This document shows positions 1-7,707 of a DNA stretch of 20,937 nucleotides, in pieces. The notes below the pieces were generated by a model. That model worked only from the letters and a program-made list of their open reading frames with translations. It searched no databases and was not told the origin of the DNA. Every line of letters begins with the position of its first letter. Position 1 is the stretch's first letter. Source of the DNA: Chromatiales bacterium. Its GTDB lineage: Bacteria > Pseudomonadota > Gammaproteobacteria > Thiohalospirales > Thiohalospiraceae. Where the stretch lies: contig JALSRO010000078.1 in assembly GCA_026984715.1 (NCBI GenBank), forward strand, positions 1-20,937. Reading direction: 5' to 3'. A program made the position numbers and the translations under genes.

Positions 1-571
1 AATGATGGAGCGCCAGCAGCGGCTGGCCAGCGACACCCTGCTGGGGATCATGTCCCACGGCGCGCTGGCGTTGGGACTGGTGGTGCTGGCCTTCATGGAG
101 GGGTTGCGCATGGACCTGCTGGGCTATCTGTTCGGTGATATTCTCTCCGTGACCAGGGGAGATATCGTATGGATCCTTGCCACCGGCCTGCTGGTGCTGG
201 CCGGGCTGGCGCTGATCTGGCGGCCGCTGCTGGCGGACACAGTACACGAAGAGCTGGCGCGGGTAGAGGGGGGGGCGGTGGTTCCCGCCCGGCTCGGTTT
301 CATGTTGCTGCTGGCGCTGTTCATCGCCGTCTCCATGAAGGTGGTGGGTATTCTGCTGATCACCTCCCTGCTGATCATCCCCGCCGCTACCGCACGGCAC
401 TTCGCGCGCACGCCGGAACAGATGGCGCTGATTGCCAGTCTCATCGGCTGTCTCGCCGTGAGCGGCGGGCTGCGGGCTTCCCTGCAGTGGGATCTTCCGG
501 CAGGGCCGGCGGTGGTGCTGGTGGCGGCGCTGTTCTTTCTGGTTTCATTCGGCTGGCGCAGGGGAGACTGA
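1..571 (+). CDS. znuB: Zinc ABC transporter permease ZnuB (5' truncated)
   Basis: Inner-membrane permease of the high-affinity zinc uptake ABC system (with ZnuA binding protein and ZnuC ATPase). The open frame runs in from the window edge; the ATG at position 2 is internal, since ZnuB is about 260 aa and only 189 aa are present, so roughly the first 70 residues lie outside. The visible part has the ABC-3 family pattern: a 'DTLLGIM-H-ALALG' segment, 'YLFGDILSVT' and the conserved stretch 'GILLITSLLIIPAATAR' followed by 'FARTPEQMA', all very close to E. coli ZnuB as I recall it. Several hydrophobic membrane segments are evident. The next gene starts 2 bases after its stop, suggesting one transcript. 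znuC and zur would be expected upstream but cannot be seen. Confidence 0.93.
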   Translation, partial: MMERQQRLASDTLLGIMSHGALALGLVVLAFMEGLRMDLLGYLFGDILSVTRGDIVWILATGLLVLAGLALIWRPLLADTVHEELARVEGGAVVPARLGFMLLLALFIAVSMKVVGILLITSLLIIPAATARHFARTPEQMALIASLIGCLAVSGGLRASLQWDLPAGPAVVLVAALFFLVSFGWRRGD

Positions 572-573
572 GC

Positions 574-867
574 ATGTGGGAGCAGCTGTTCGGGATCTTC
601 GTGGTGGTGGCCTCCGCCATCGCCATGATCGACCGCTACGGCGTGCCGTCGATCGGCATGGCGCTGGTCTATCTGGCCTTCGGGATCCTGTTCGTCGCCT
701 TCGGCGTGATGGTGGGGCAGATGCTGGATGCCGACCTGCTGAGCCTGCTGTTGCTGCAGGAGTGGGGGATCAACCTGTCGCTGATGGGGATCGGCTATGC
801 GGCGATGGTGGCTGGGCTGGTCGGGATGCTGGCTCCTGTTTACAGGTTATTCCGTTCCGGCCATTGA
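574..867 (+). CDS. Hypothetical small membrane protein downstream of znuB
   Basis: A 97-aa protein I do not recognise. It starts with an ATG 2 bases after the znuB stop, with a Shine-Dalgarno sequence GGGGAG at 561-566, so it is probably co-transcribed and perhaps translationally coupled with znuB. Three hydrophobic stretches are visible: residues about 5-20, 26-50 and 67-90. The short intervening segments carry few charges (D19, R20 and D52, D54), and there is a basic C-terminus ending RLFRSGH. There are no His/Cys clusters that would suggest direct zinc binding (a single His is the last residue). Its position suggests an accessory role next to the zinc permease, but no function can be assigned from sequence. 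Confidence 0.75.
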   Translation: MWEQLFGIFVVVASAIAMIDRYGVPSIGMALVYLAFGILFVAFGVMVGQMLDADLLSLLLLQEWGINLSLMGIGYAAMVAGLVGMLAPVYRLFRSGH

Positions 868-921
868 ATCGGCGTTTATGCACAGTCGTTCTCCCCCCAT
901 GGGTAACTTCTGTTGTTGGTC

Positions 922-2409
922 CTATCTTGCTAGCGAAACAGCGCCTCTGGTTGCGTCGAGATTCACCTTCTCTTCGATGATGGATCCCAGGGTGGCCATC
1001 AACTGGCTGCTTCCTTCCTCGGCGGTTCTCATGGCCTCCACGATCTCGTTCTGAAGAGCGATATTCTTCTGCCACGCCTCGGCAGAGAGTTTTACGGCCC
1101 GGTGGACGTTGTGGTGAACCATGTGGTGCGGCCTGTCGATGCCTGAAAAGCTCGGCAGATCTTTATAGCGTCCGCCTCCATCATCGGTGTGCAGCCACTT
1201 TCCGAAACGGCAGTTGTTTTCATCGACCATCACGGCTTTCCCTTCCGGGGAGTCGGCCCCTTTTTCCAGGGCGCGATAGGCTCGCTGCATGTAGAGCAGG
1301 TGATCGACTTTTGTCAGCGAGACGTTGGTCACCATGTCGGAGTGGGATACCCACTCATGAGTGTGCTGTGCAACTTCCGAGAACTGGGTAAAGGAGTGCT
1401 CGAACTCTGAGACCAGTGTGTTGCTGGTTGTGCTCAGTTGGTCGATCTCCTCGGAGTTGGCGGCGATCATGCGGCTGGCATTTACCACCTTCTTGATGAT
1501 GCTTTCGATCTTCGCGGTTGCATTTTTGGTGTTGATCGACAGGGCACGCACCTCGTCGGCAACCACGGCAAACCCGCGCCCATGCTCGCCTGCGCGGGCC
1601 GCCTCGATTGCTGCATTCAGTGCCAGCAGATTCGTCTGTTCGGCAATGGTGGTTATCAGACCGACCACCTGGGTGATCTCTTCGCTGCTCTGGTTCAGCT
1701 CCGTGGACGAGCTGCGCAGATCGACCATTTTTTCACTGATTTGATTGCCGTTTTCCATCACCCGTTGCACTGCATTTTTGCTCTCCCTGGCGTTCCTCGC
1801 CGCTTCTCCGGAGCGTTGCTCGATGTCCTTCATTTCGCCGGTGATGGTCATCAGATCCTGCTGAATGTCTTGCAGGTTCTTCAGCAGTCCGGATGTTTTT
1901 GCCTCCGATATCTCGCTCTGCATCTTGTTCTGTGCGTTGCGCCAGTACCCCTGTTCCATCTCGTCGAGGGACTGTTCCAGCCGCTGCAACCCCGCCCTGA
2001 ATCTGCCGTGCATCCCGGTCAACAGTACCGGGCGGTAGAACTTGTGCTGGTTCTGGTATTCGATCAGGGTAGCGGTCTCCCGCATGTAGACCTCTACTTG
2101 ATCCAGCGCGTTGTTCAATGCAAGGGCGGTTCTGGACGAGGCCAGGGATGGGGAGATCCCGGTTATTCTCGACTCGAGCTCCCCCTTGGCCATCTGTTCG
2201 CACAGGGTGACGATTTGCTGTTCCAGCCTTTGGTTTTCCCGAATGTTTCTGTAGGCGATTGCAACGATACCCAGTACCGCCAACCCGGCGAGGAGCAGGA
2301 CCGGATCGAGGCCCATGTTCCAGGTTGTGTAACCTGTCTGGACGATGGTGAAAAGGGCAACAGCGGGGAGCAGATGTTCAATGCTGAAGCGTGCAAACGA
2401 ATTCGTCAT
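922..2409 (-). CDS. Methyl-accepting chemotaxis protein with C-terminal CZB zinc-binding domain
   Basis: Membrane chemoreceptor of 495 aa that would signal to CheA/CheW. Order: two closely spaced hydrophobic segments (about residues 12-27 and 35-53) with almost no periplasmic loop, so no external ligand domain; a HAMP-like/helical region (about 54-150); a long coiled-coil signalling domain with the conserved hairpin tip around 256-288 ('[32 protein letters not shown]'-type core); then a CZB domain (about 365-440). Likely zinc ligands of the CZB 3His/1Cys set are H370, C400 (in 'CRFGKW'), H428 or H429, and H432. A helical tail follows, with no CheR/CheB-binding pentapeptide at the C-terminus. 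The start overlaps the end of the upstream PAS gene by 32 bp. With no periplasmic sensor, the PAS protein is the obvious input partner, as in Aer. CZB domains are known to bind zinc and, in some receptors, sense hypochlorite; the ligand here is unknown. Confidence 0.92.
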   Translation of the reverse strand: MTNSFARFSIEHLLPAVALFTIVQTGYTTWNMGLDPVLLLAGLAVLGIVAIAYRNIRENQRLEQQIVTLCEQMAKGELESRITGISPSLASSRTALALNNALDQVEVYMRETATLIEYQNQHKFYRPVLLTGMHGRFRAGLQRLEQSLDEMEQGYWRNAQNKMQSEISEAKTSGLLKNLQDIQQDLMTITGEMKDIEQRSGEAARNARESKNAVQRVMENGNQISEKMVDLRSSSTELNQSSEEITQVVGLITTIAEQTNLLALNAAIEAARAGEHGRGFAVVADEVRALSINTKNATAKIESIIKKVVNASRMIAANSEEIDQLSTTSNTLVSEFEHSFTQFSEVAQHTHEWVSHSDMVTNVSLTKVDHLLYMQRAYRALEKGADSPEGKAVMVDENNCRFGKWLHTDDGGGRYKDLPSFSGIDRPHHMVHHNVHRAVKLSAEAWQKNIALQNEIVEAMRTAEEGSSQLMATLGSIIEEKVNLDATRGAVSLAR

Positions 2410-2902
2410 AACTTGTCCCTTTATCCTTGAGTATGTCGTTCAGTACCGCCCTGGAGGCAGTGATTGCCTGTTTCGCACCGGCCTGTTTCTCCACCTCGAG
2501 CATTTTCTTGTAGATCGGTCTGATGATCTCCAGCGCTTCCCGCTTGACCTTACGGCGCACCGAGTAGTAGCCGATCAGCCGTCCGGACGCATCGTAGCTC
2601 GGGGTGACGTTAGTGAATACCCAGTAGAACCCGCCATCCTTGCGAAGGTTGATTACAAAGCCGTTGTACTCTTTTCCCGCCTGAATCAATTCCCACAGAA
2701 TGTGGAAAATTCCTCTGGGCATTTCGGGGTGGCGGACGATATTGTGCTGTTTGCCGAGAAGTTCATGCTCCTGGAAGCAGGAGACCTCTATCAATACCTC
2801 GTTGCCATAGGTTATCCGGCCCTTGGTATCGGTCTTCGAGATGATAAACACGTCGTCGGAGAGCAGTGTTTCCCGATCGGTTGGTTGTATTCGCAGCTTC
2901 AT
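2378..2902 (-). CDS. Aer-type PAS domain protein (stand-alone aerotaxis sensor module)
   Basis: A 174-aa soluble PAS protein resembling the N-terminal FAD-binding PAS domain of the aerotaxis receptor Aer. The diagnostic block 'NIVRHPEMP' (residues 54-62) is followed by 'LW' at 69-70, '[17 protein letters not shown]' at 85-101 and a 'GYYSVRRK' strand at 111-118. Residues R57, H58 and N85 align by number with positions I recall as important for FAD binding in E. coli Aer; Aer W79 appears here as Y79. Residues about 120-174 are helical, and there is no transmembrane anchor or signalling domain: those are supplied by the next gene, which begins inside this one (32-bp overlap). The ATG at 2902 has no Shine-Dalgarno of its own but overlaps (ATGA) a 6-codon mini-ORF that has one. 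A sigma-28-like promoter lies 42 bp upstream. Oxygen/redox sensing is inferred from the family. Confidence 0.88.
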   Translation of the reverse strand: MKLRIQPTDRETLLSDDVFIISKTDTKGRITYGNEVLIEVSCFQEHELLGKQHNIVRHPEMPRGIFHILWELIQAGKEYNGFVINLRKDGGFYWVFTNVTPSYDASGRLIGYYSVRRKVKREALEIIRPIYKKMLEVEKQAGAKQAITASRAVLNDILKDKGTSYDEFVCTLQH

Positions 2903-2919
2903 GGTTCAGTTCGCGCCAT
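2899..2919 (-). other. Mini-ORF (6 codons) overlapping the PAS gene start
   Basis: On the minus strand AAGGA (2929-2925) is followed after 5 bases by ATG and then codons for MARTEP and TGA. The TGA overlaps the ATG of the PAS gene as ATGA. The PAS start itself has no visible Shine-Dalgarno, so re-initiation from this mini-ORF is a reasonable inference. A sequencing frameshift near the start is an alternative. Confidence 0.45.
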
Positions 2920-2943
2920 ATTTTTCCTTCAGAGACAGACAGG

Positions 2944-2970
2944 GTATCGGCGGGTGAGATGGAAACTTGA
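2944..2970 (-). promoter_or_regulatory. Sigma-28 (FliA) promoter for the PAS/chemoreceptor operon
   Basis: Read on the minus strand: TCAAGTTT (2970-2963), an 11-base spacer, then GCCGATAC (2951-2944). The enterobacterial FliA consensus is TAAAGTTT-N11-GCCGATAA, so 7 of 8 bases match in each element with exact spacing. It lies 42 bp upstream of the PAS start codon, giving a short leader that begins near 2937. This fits a class 3 flagellar/chemotaxis operon. Confidence 0.78.
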
Positions 2971-3090
2971 GAGCGTGGTTTCAGGTTTGGGTTGTAAGCT
3001 CATGGTGGGCAGCGGGAGGTGGGCGGGGAACGAGTACTCCTCCCAACAGGCTCCTCCACGATGCGCTTCAGGGGGCACTGCCGGAAGATG

Positions 3091-3112
3091 ACACCATGCC
3101 GTCCGGCGGTGT
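3091..3112 (-). terminator. Hairpin just downstream of anmK (possible weak terminator)
   Basis: ACACC (3091-3095) pairs with GGTGT (3108-3112), and inside it GCC (3098-3100) pairs with GGC (3105-3107) across a GTCC loop, with a 2-base bulge. It begins 5 bp after the anmK stop. No T-run follows on the minus strand, so it may stabilise or pause the transcript rather than end it on its own. Confidence 0.35.
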
Positions 3113-3117
3113 TCACA

Positions 3118-4218
3118 TCAGGGATAGATTGCCCCCAGTACCACGGCTTCCTGTGCTCCGGTGACTGCGGGCAGGTTACCCGGCTTTCCCTCCAGTGTCC
3201 GCTTCGCCAGCCAGGCAAAGGCGGTTGCTTCTACCCAGTCCGGATCGATGCCATGGTCTTTGGTGGAGCTTACCGGGCAAGGGGCTGTCAGATGCCTCAG
3301 ACGTTCCATCATGGTCTTGTTGTGTATTCCCCCTCCACAAACCAGGATAGAGGTGGTTTGTGGTGCGTGGTGACCAATGGCAGTGGCAATGCAACTGGCG
3401 GTCAGCTCGCACAGGGTGGCGGCGATGTCGGCCGGTGGTGCGCTGTCGATGCGGCCGTGGGCCTGCAGCCACTGCAGGTTGAACCGTTCCCGGCCGGTGC
3501 TTTTTGGAGGGGAGGTCCGGAAATAGGGATCCCGTAACATCCTTGCCAGCAACTCCTCATCGACACTGCCGCTGGCGGCCCAGGCACCACCCTTGTCCAT
3601 CGGCATCTGCAGATGGAGGGCGGCCCAGCTGTCCAGTAGTACATTTCCCGGTCCGCAGTCGAACCCGCTTGCCGCGGCATCGCTATCGCCAGGGAGTATG
3701 GTGATGTTGCTGATACCACCGATATTGACCACTACGCGATTTTCTCCCGGTCGATGAAATACAGCGCGGTGAAATGCCGGTACCAGCGGAGCGCCCTCTC
3801 CTCCTGCCGCCATATCGCGGCGCCGAAAATCGGCGACAGTGGTGATTCCGGTGCGTTGGGCTATGGTGTTGGGATCGCCGATCTGCAGCGTGGTTGGATA
3901 TGGGTGGTCGGGAAGGTGGCGGATGGTCTGCCCATGGCTTCCAATCGCCTTCACCCGTGTCGGAGAAACCCCCGCGGCGGCCAGCAGTTGCCGAATCTGG
4001 CGGGCATAGAACTCCCCCAGCCGGCGGTCGAGCGCCATCATCGTCTCTACCTTGGCGTCCGGTTCGCACAGCGTCAACAGGGCGTCACGCAAGGAGGCGG
4101 GGTAGGGCTCGGTATGGGTAGCGATACAGGATGGCGTATCTTCGGCAAACTCTACCAATACGGTGTCGACCCCGTCCAGACTGGTCCCTGACATGAGGCC
4201 GATATACAAGGGGCTCAT
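3118..4218 (-). CDS. anmK: Anhydro-N-acetylmuramic acid kinase AnmK
   Basis: Cytoplasmic kinase that opens and phosphorylates 1,6-anhydroMurNAc to MurNAc-6-phosphate during peptidoglycan recycling. The 366-aa length matches the family (E. coli about 369). Motifs seen: the N-terminal 'GLMSGTSLDGVD' phosphate-binding signature (residues 7-18), 'GSHGQT' (93-98), 'NIGGISNIT' (165-173), 'FDCGPGN' (186-192, containing the catalytic-type Asp), the 'VCGGGIHN' motif (293-300) and 'VEATAFAWLA' (329-338). It follows the M23 peptidase gene by 32 bp on the same strand, so the pair probably forms a wall-degradation/recycling operon. The ATG used places the signature correctly, but no convincing Shine-Dalgarno precedes it, suggesting coupling to upstream translation or a weak start. 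Confidence 0.97.
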   Translation of the reverse strand: MSPLYIGLMSGTSLDGVDTVLVEFAEDTPSCIATHTEPYPASLRDALLTLCEPDAKVETMMALDRRLGEFYARQIRQLLAAAGVSPTRVKAIGSHGQTIRHLPDHPYPTTLQIGDPNTIAQRTGITTVADFRRRDMAAGGEGAPLVPAFHRAVFHRPGENRVVVNIGGISNITILPGDSDAAASGFDCGPGNVLLDSWAALHLQMPMDKGGAWAASGSVDEELLARMLRDPYFRTSPPKSTGRERFNLQWLQAHGRIDSAPPADIAATLCELTASCIATAIGHHAPQTTSILVCGGGIHNKTMMERLRHLTAPCPVSSTKDHGIDPDWVEATAFAWLAKRTLEGKPGNLPAVTGAQEAVVLGAIYP

Positions 4219-4250
4219 CTGACCGAGGGGAATGACGACATCCTGTCTGG

Positions 4251-5573
4251 TTACTCCTCAGGTTGCCGGGCTAGCCGGGCTACCATCGTTCTCTTACGCT
4301 GCTCCATCTGGGCCAACATCTTTTCGGCTATGCGCCGGAACTCCTTGCGATATTTCTTTTCGATTGGCATCGCCCTGGGGAGCCGAACGGTGAGGGGGTT
4401 GCGGTGCACCCCATTGATACGGAACTCATAGTGCAGATGCGGACCGGTTGCGCGGCCCGACTGGCCAACATAGCCGATGATCTGCCCCTGCTTTACCGCC
4501 CTCCCGGTGCGTAGCCCCTTTCCGAAGCGGGACATGTGGGCGTAGAGGGTACTGTAGCGTTTCCCGTGTTTCAGGATGACGGTTCTGCCGTAGCCCCCTT
4601 TGCGCCCCTTGAAGATCACCTTCCCATCCGAGGTGGCGCGGATGGGGGTGCCAGTTGGTGCGGCGTAGTCGACTCCCTTGTGGGAGCGCATACGGTTCAG
4701 GATCGGGTGGAATCGCTTGCCAAAGCGCGAGCTGATGCGGGTGAACTTGACCGGTGTGCGCAGGAATGCCTTGCGCATCCGCATTCCATCCGGAGAGTAG
4801 TAGCCGGACTCCCCTTCCGGATTGGTGTAGCGGATGGCGACGTATCTTTTCCCCCGGTTGGTGAACTCTGCGGCGAGGATATTGCCGGTGCGCACCTTCT
4901 CTCCGTCACGGTAGAGCTCCTCGTAGAGTACGGCGAAGTGATCCCCCGAGCGGATATCCAGGGCGAAGTCGATATCCCATCCGAAGATATCGGCCATCTC
5001 CATCGTGGTCTTGTCGGAGAGCCCGGCTTGTTGGGCGGCCAGGAACAGTGAGCTCTTTATCTCCCCGCTGGCAAACTGCACGCGGTGTTCCAGCGGGTAC
5101 TCGATGGTCGTGGCCCGGAAATCATCCCCCTCCCGGCGCACCTCCAGAGTGCGGGTTGCATCGATTGCGTAACTGAGCCGCTGCAGGCGATTCCCCTCCT
5201 CGAGCTGGAAGCTTAGCTCCTTGCCCGGCAGGATGGCACGCAGGGTGTGGCGAGCCTCCTTATGGGCGAGCACCCGTTGCAGCTCTTGCTGGCTCAAGCC
5301 CACCTGGTCGAAGATGGCGGAGAGCGAGTCGCCCGACTTGATGGTGACCCGCAGCGGTGGGGGAGGGAGGGGATCACTGGAGGAACCGCCGTCACCGCCA
5401 GCGGCTGCGGGGATCGCCAGAGGCAGTGCAGCACGCTGGCCGGGGGAGTCCAGCACCATTGCAAACAGCGTGGTCGCCACCACCAGCCCGGCAATCGACA
5501 GCAGAAGCCGCAGGGGAAGGACCATGGTGTTGTTGTCCCGTCGTATTGTTGCCTGTCTTCGAGATTCCATCAT
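4251..5573 (-). CDS. M23 family murein endopeptidase (MepM-like, membrane-anchored)
   Basis: Zinc metallopeptidase of 440 aa expected to cleave peptide cross-links of murein on the periplasmic side. An N-terminal membrane anchor (about residues 18-41) is followed by a Pro/Gly/Ser-rich linker (42-73), an OapA/LysM-like segment (about 75-120, 'VTIKSGDSLSAIFDQVGLS'), a middle domain of the Csd3/MepM type (about 125-270) and the LytM/M23 domain (about 280-400). Metal ligands of the HxGxD motif are H298 and D302, with H381 in 'HLHYE'; H346 ('YAHM') and H379 complete the active site, so the enzyme looks intact. A basic tail rich in Lys/Arg follows (405-435). Start choice is uncertain: ATGs at 5573 and 5570 are adjacent, and an ATG at 5525 would begin right at the anchor; none has a strong Shine-Dalgarno. 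It is divergent from tyrS. Confidence 0.94.
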   Translation of the reverse strand: MMESRRQATIRRDNNTMVLPLRLLLSIAGLVVATTLFAMVLDSPGQRAALPLAIPAAAGGDGGSSSDPLPPPPLRVTIKSGDSLSAIFDQVGLSQQELQRVLAHKEARHTLRAILPGKELSFQLEEGNRLQRLSYAIDATRTLEVRREGDDFRATTIEYPLEHRVQFASGEIKSSLFLAAQQAGLSDKTTMEMADIFGWDIDFALDIRSGDHFAVLYEELYRDGEKVRTGNILAAEFTNRGKRYVAIRYTNPEGESGYYSPDGMRMRKAFLRTPVKFTRISSRFGKRFHPILNRMRSHKGVDYAAPTGTPIRATSDGKVIFKGRKGGYGRTVILKHGKRYSTLYAHMSRFGKGLRTGRAVKQGQIIGYVGQSGRATGPHLHYEFRINGVHRNPLTVRLPRAMPIEKKYRKEFRRIAEKMLAQMEQRKRTMVARLARQPEE

Positions 5574-5951
5574 TGAGTTCGTGTTGCTTTCCCTTGTTAC
5601 GGGTATCGGAACGGGAAAGGCGCAACTTGAGACAACCCTCTGGCCAGATGCCTGTATAATAGTCCCATTTATTTAACCGGTGCAATATCTTGTCGGCACA
5701 AACAATAGGGCACTTCTGAAATGGGCTTTTTCCGCGATAGCAGCGTCAGCCCCGTGCTCGAATTCTCAACTGTCCCGTTATGCACCGCGCTTCCAGGCGG
5801 GGGGTTCCCTTGTTCTTGCGAAAAAATTGCTAATTTCAGAGATACCCGGTGATGGAACCCCAGGCTGTGGTGGACAGATGCACTTTGAAAGGGGCTTTGT
5901 TATGGTTTGTCCCGGTAATCATCAATCCATTCGAAAAAGGGGAGTAACCGT
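5574..5951. other. 378-bp divergent intergenic region and long tyrS leader
   Basis: No convincing protein gene was found here. A short frame crossing it in + orientation (5680-6024) is composition-driven and overlaps tyrS in another frame. The region holds a perfect -10 hexamer TATAAT at 5655-5660 and leaves about 285 nt of possible untranslated leader before tyrS. Within the leader are an 8-bp perfect inverted repeat, GGGGTTCC (5801-5808) with GGAACCCC (5854-5861), and a smaller one, GGGCT (5723-5727) with AGCCC (5748-5752). T-box regulation is not expected in this lineage and no T-box element was recognised. Confidence 0.5.
5627..5660 (+). promoter_or_regulatory. Candidate promoter upstream of tyrS
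   Basis: A 6/6 match to the -10 consensus, TATAAT, lies at 5655-5660. The -35 side is poor: TTGAGA at 5627-5632 is 22 bases away, and the in-register sequence (near 5631-5637) is weak. On the opposite strand the same bases read TATTAT, with TTGCAC 18 bases upstream, so this AT-rich patch could also serve the divergent M23 gene. Confidence 0.4.
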
Positions 5952-7157
5952 ATGTCTTCGCTGCAACAATCCCTGGAGCTCATCAAACGGGGGTGTGAAG
6001 AGATTCTGCTTGAGTCGGAGTTGATTGAGAAGCTGAAGCAGGATCGGCCTCTGCGCATCAAGGCGGGGTTCGACCCTACAGCGCCGGATCTCCACCTTGG
6101 CCACACGGTGCTGATCAACAAACTGCGCCAGTTTCAGGATCTGGGGCACGAGGTGATGTTCTTGATTGGTGATTTCACCGGCATGATCGGCGATCCTACC
6201 GGGAAAAACAGTACTCGTCCGCCTCTCACCCGGGACGAGGTGATAGAGAATGCCAGAAGCTACGAGGAGCAGATCTTCAAGATCCTGGAGCCGGACAAGA
6301 CCCTGGTGATGTTCAACTCCAGCTGGATGAACGGGATGAGTGCCGCCGAGCTGATCCAGCTGGCGGCCCGTCACACGGTGGCGCGAATGCTGGAGCGGGA
6401 TGATTTCCACAAGCGCTACACCAGTGGCACGGCGATTGCCATCCACGAGTTTCTCTATCCTCTCATCCAAGGCTACGATTCCGTGGCCATGAAGGCCGAC
6501 ATAGAGCTGGGTGGCACCGATCAGAAGTTCAACCTGCTGGTGGGGCGTGAGCTGCAGAAACAGTATGGCCAGGAGCCGCAGGTGGTGATCACCATGCCCA
6601 TACTCGAGGGGCTGGATGGCGTACAGAAGATGTCCAAATCGTTGGGCAACTACATCGGTATCAGCGATCCTCCCGCCGAGATGTTCGGTAAACTGATGTC
6701 GGTATCCGATGAGCTGATGTGGCGCTATCTGGAACTGCTCAGCTTTCGCCCCCTCAGTGAGATCCGCGCCTGGCAAGGGGAGGTGGAGGAGGGAGCCAAC
6801 CCTCGGGATGTCAAGATCCGGATGGCTGAGGAGCTGGTGGGGCGGTTCCATGGTCATGCGGCGGCCGTGAAGGCTCACGAAGAGTTCGTCTCCCGTTTCC
6901 GCTATGGTGCCCTGCCGGAGGAGCTGCCCCGAGTGGAGCTCACCATCGAAGGAGATGCTCTGCCCATCGCCAACCTCCTGAAGGATGCGGGGTTGACCGC
7001 GAGTACCTCGGAGGCGCTGCGGATGCTGAAGCAGGGAGCGGTTCGCATCGACGGAGAGCGGGTCACGGATCGCACCATCCGCGTTCCGGGCGGCTCCACC
7101 CATGTGGTTCAGGTGGGTAAGCGCCGGGTTGCGGAGGTGGTACTGAAGGCCGCCTGA
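5952..7157 (+). CDS. tyrS: Tyrosyl-tRNA synthetase
   Basis: Class I aminoacyl-tRNA synthetase of 401 aa charging tRNA-Tyr. The HIGH signature appears as HLGH (residues 48-51) and the KMSKS loop as exact KMSKS (226-230). Tyrosine-site blocks are present ('[14 protein letters not shown]', '[14 protein letters not shown]'), and a C-terminal S4 RNA-binding domain covers about 335-395 ('[24 protein letters not shown]'). Length and sequence match the TyrS group with an R/K-D-Q type tyrosine site common in proteobacteria. The ATG at 5952 is preceded by AAAAGGGGAG (about 5935-5943), a strong Shine-Dalgarno. It is followed by rplM after 96 bp that contain a separate promoter, so co-transcription is possible but not required. 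Confidence 0.98.
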   Translation: MSSLQQSLELIKRGCEEILLESELIEKLKQDRPLRIKAGFDPTAPDLHLGHTVLINKLRQFQDLGHEVMFLIGDFTGMIGDPTGKNSTRPPLTRDEVIENARSYEEQIFKILEPDKTLVMFNSSWMNGMSAAELIQLAARHTVARMLERDDFHKRYTSGTAIAIHEFLYPLIQGYDSVAMKADIELGGTDQKFNLLVGRELQKQYGQEPQVVITMPILEGLDGVQKMSKSLGNYIGISDPPAEMFGKLMSVSDELMWRYLELLSFRPLSEIRAWQGEVEEGANPRDVKIRMAEELVGRFHGHAAAVKAHEEFVSRFRYGALPEELPRVELTIEGDALPIANLLKDAGLTASTSEALRMLKQGAVRIDGERVTDRTIRVPGGSTHVVQVGKRRVAEVVLKAA

Positions 7158-7174
7158 TGGATTATCCCCAGTGC

Positions 7175-7203
7175 TTGAAATTTGTTGGCGAGTGCTGTAG
7201 GAT
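7175..7203 (+). promoter_or_regulatory. Sigma-70 promoter for rplM-rpsI
   Basis: TTGAAA (7175-7180), a 17-base spacer, and TAGGAT (7198-7203) lie just after tyrS. Both hexamers keep the most conserved positions, and the spacing is optimal. The predicted start near 7210 leaves a leader of about 45 nt before rplM. Confidence 0.58.
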
Positions 7204-7205
7204 TC

Positions 7206-7226
7206 CCCGTCTTTAGTTTGGGCGGG
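7206..7226 (+). promoter_or_regulatory. Hairpin in the rplM leader
   Basis: CCCGTC (7206-7211) pairs with GGCGGG (7221-7226) around a 9-nt loop, with one G-T wobble. It sits at or just after the predicted transcription start and shortly before the ribosome-binding site (GGAG at 7238-7241). In E. coli the rplM-rpsI operon is known to be autoregulated through its leader; whether this hairpin serves that purpose is inference. Confidence 0.35.
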
Positions 7227-7253
7227 TTGCCTCATTTGGAGCAGTGATTGGAT

Positions 7254-7682
7254 ATGAAGACCTTCAGCGCAAAACCTTCCGAAGTGAAGCGTGACTGGTA
7301 TCTGGTGGATGCCACGGACAAGACCCTGGGCCGTCTGGCCAGCGAGATTGCCCGGCGGCTGCGTGGCAAGCACAAGCCGGTATATACGCCCCACGTGGAT
7401 ACCGGTGACTATATCGTGGTCATCAATGCGGAGAAGGTGCGTGTTTCCGGCAACAAGGCGACTGCCAAGACCTACTACCGGCATAGCGGATATCCCGGCG
7501 GTATCAAATCCATCACCTTCGAGAAGCTGATTCAGCGTGCGCCGGAGCGGGTGATCGAAACCGCGGTGAAGGGGATGCTGCCGAAGAACCCATTGGGTCG
7601 GGCGATGTTCCGGAAGCTCAAGGTCTATGCCGGTGCCGAACACAAGCATGGCGCCCAGCAGCCGCAGCCGCTGGACATCTGA
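7254..7682 (+). CDS. rplM: 50S ribosomal protein L13
   Basis: Ribosomal protein L13, 142 aa, the exact family length, beginning 'MKTFSAKP' and ending 'QQPQPLDI', nearly colinear with E. coli L13 throughout ('[23 protein letters not shown]', '[11 protein letters not shown]', '[21 protein letters not shown]'). It binds 23S rRNA early in 50S assembly. The start is slightly ambiguous: family alignment favours ATG at 7254, but the GGAG at 7238-7241 is 12 bases from it and only 6 from an in-frame TTG at 7248, which would add two residues (MD). rpsI follows after 25 bp in the standard rplM-rpsI operon. Confidence 0.98.
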   Translation: MKTFSAKPSEVKRDWYLVDATDKTLGRLASEIARRLRGKHKPVYTPHVDTGDYIVVINAEKVRVSGNKATAKTYYRHSGYPGGIKSITFEKLIQRAPERVIETAVKGMLPKNPLGRAMFRKLKVYAGAEHKHGAQQPQPLDI

Positions 7683-7707
7683 AACCTGGATACACGACGG
7701 AAACGAT

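Noticed and set aside
1438..2430. 330-codon + strand frame opposite the chemoreceptor
   Set aside because: Antisense shadow of a gene with clear signalling and CZB domains.
5680..6024. Possible 114-aa gene upstream of and overlapping tyrS
   Set aside because: It overlaps the tyrS start in another frame, has no family resemblance, and the tyrS start has a strong ribosome-binding site.
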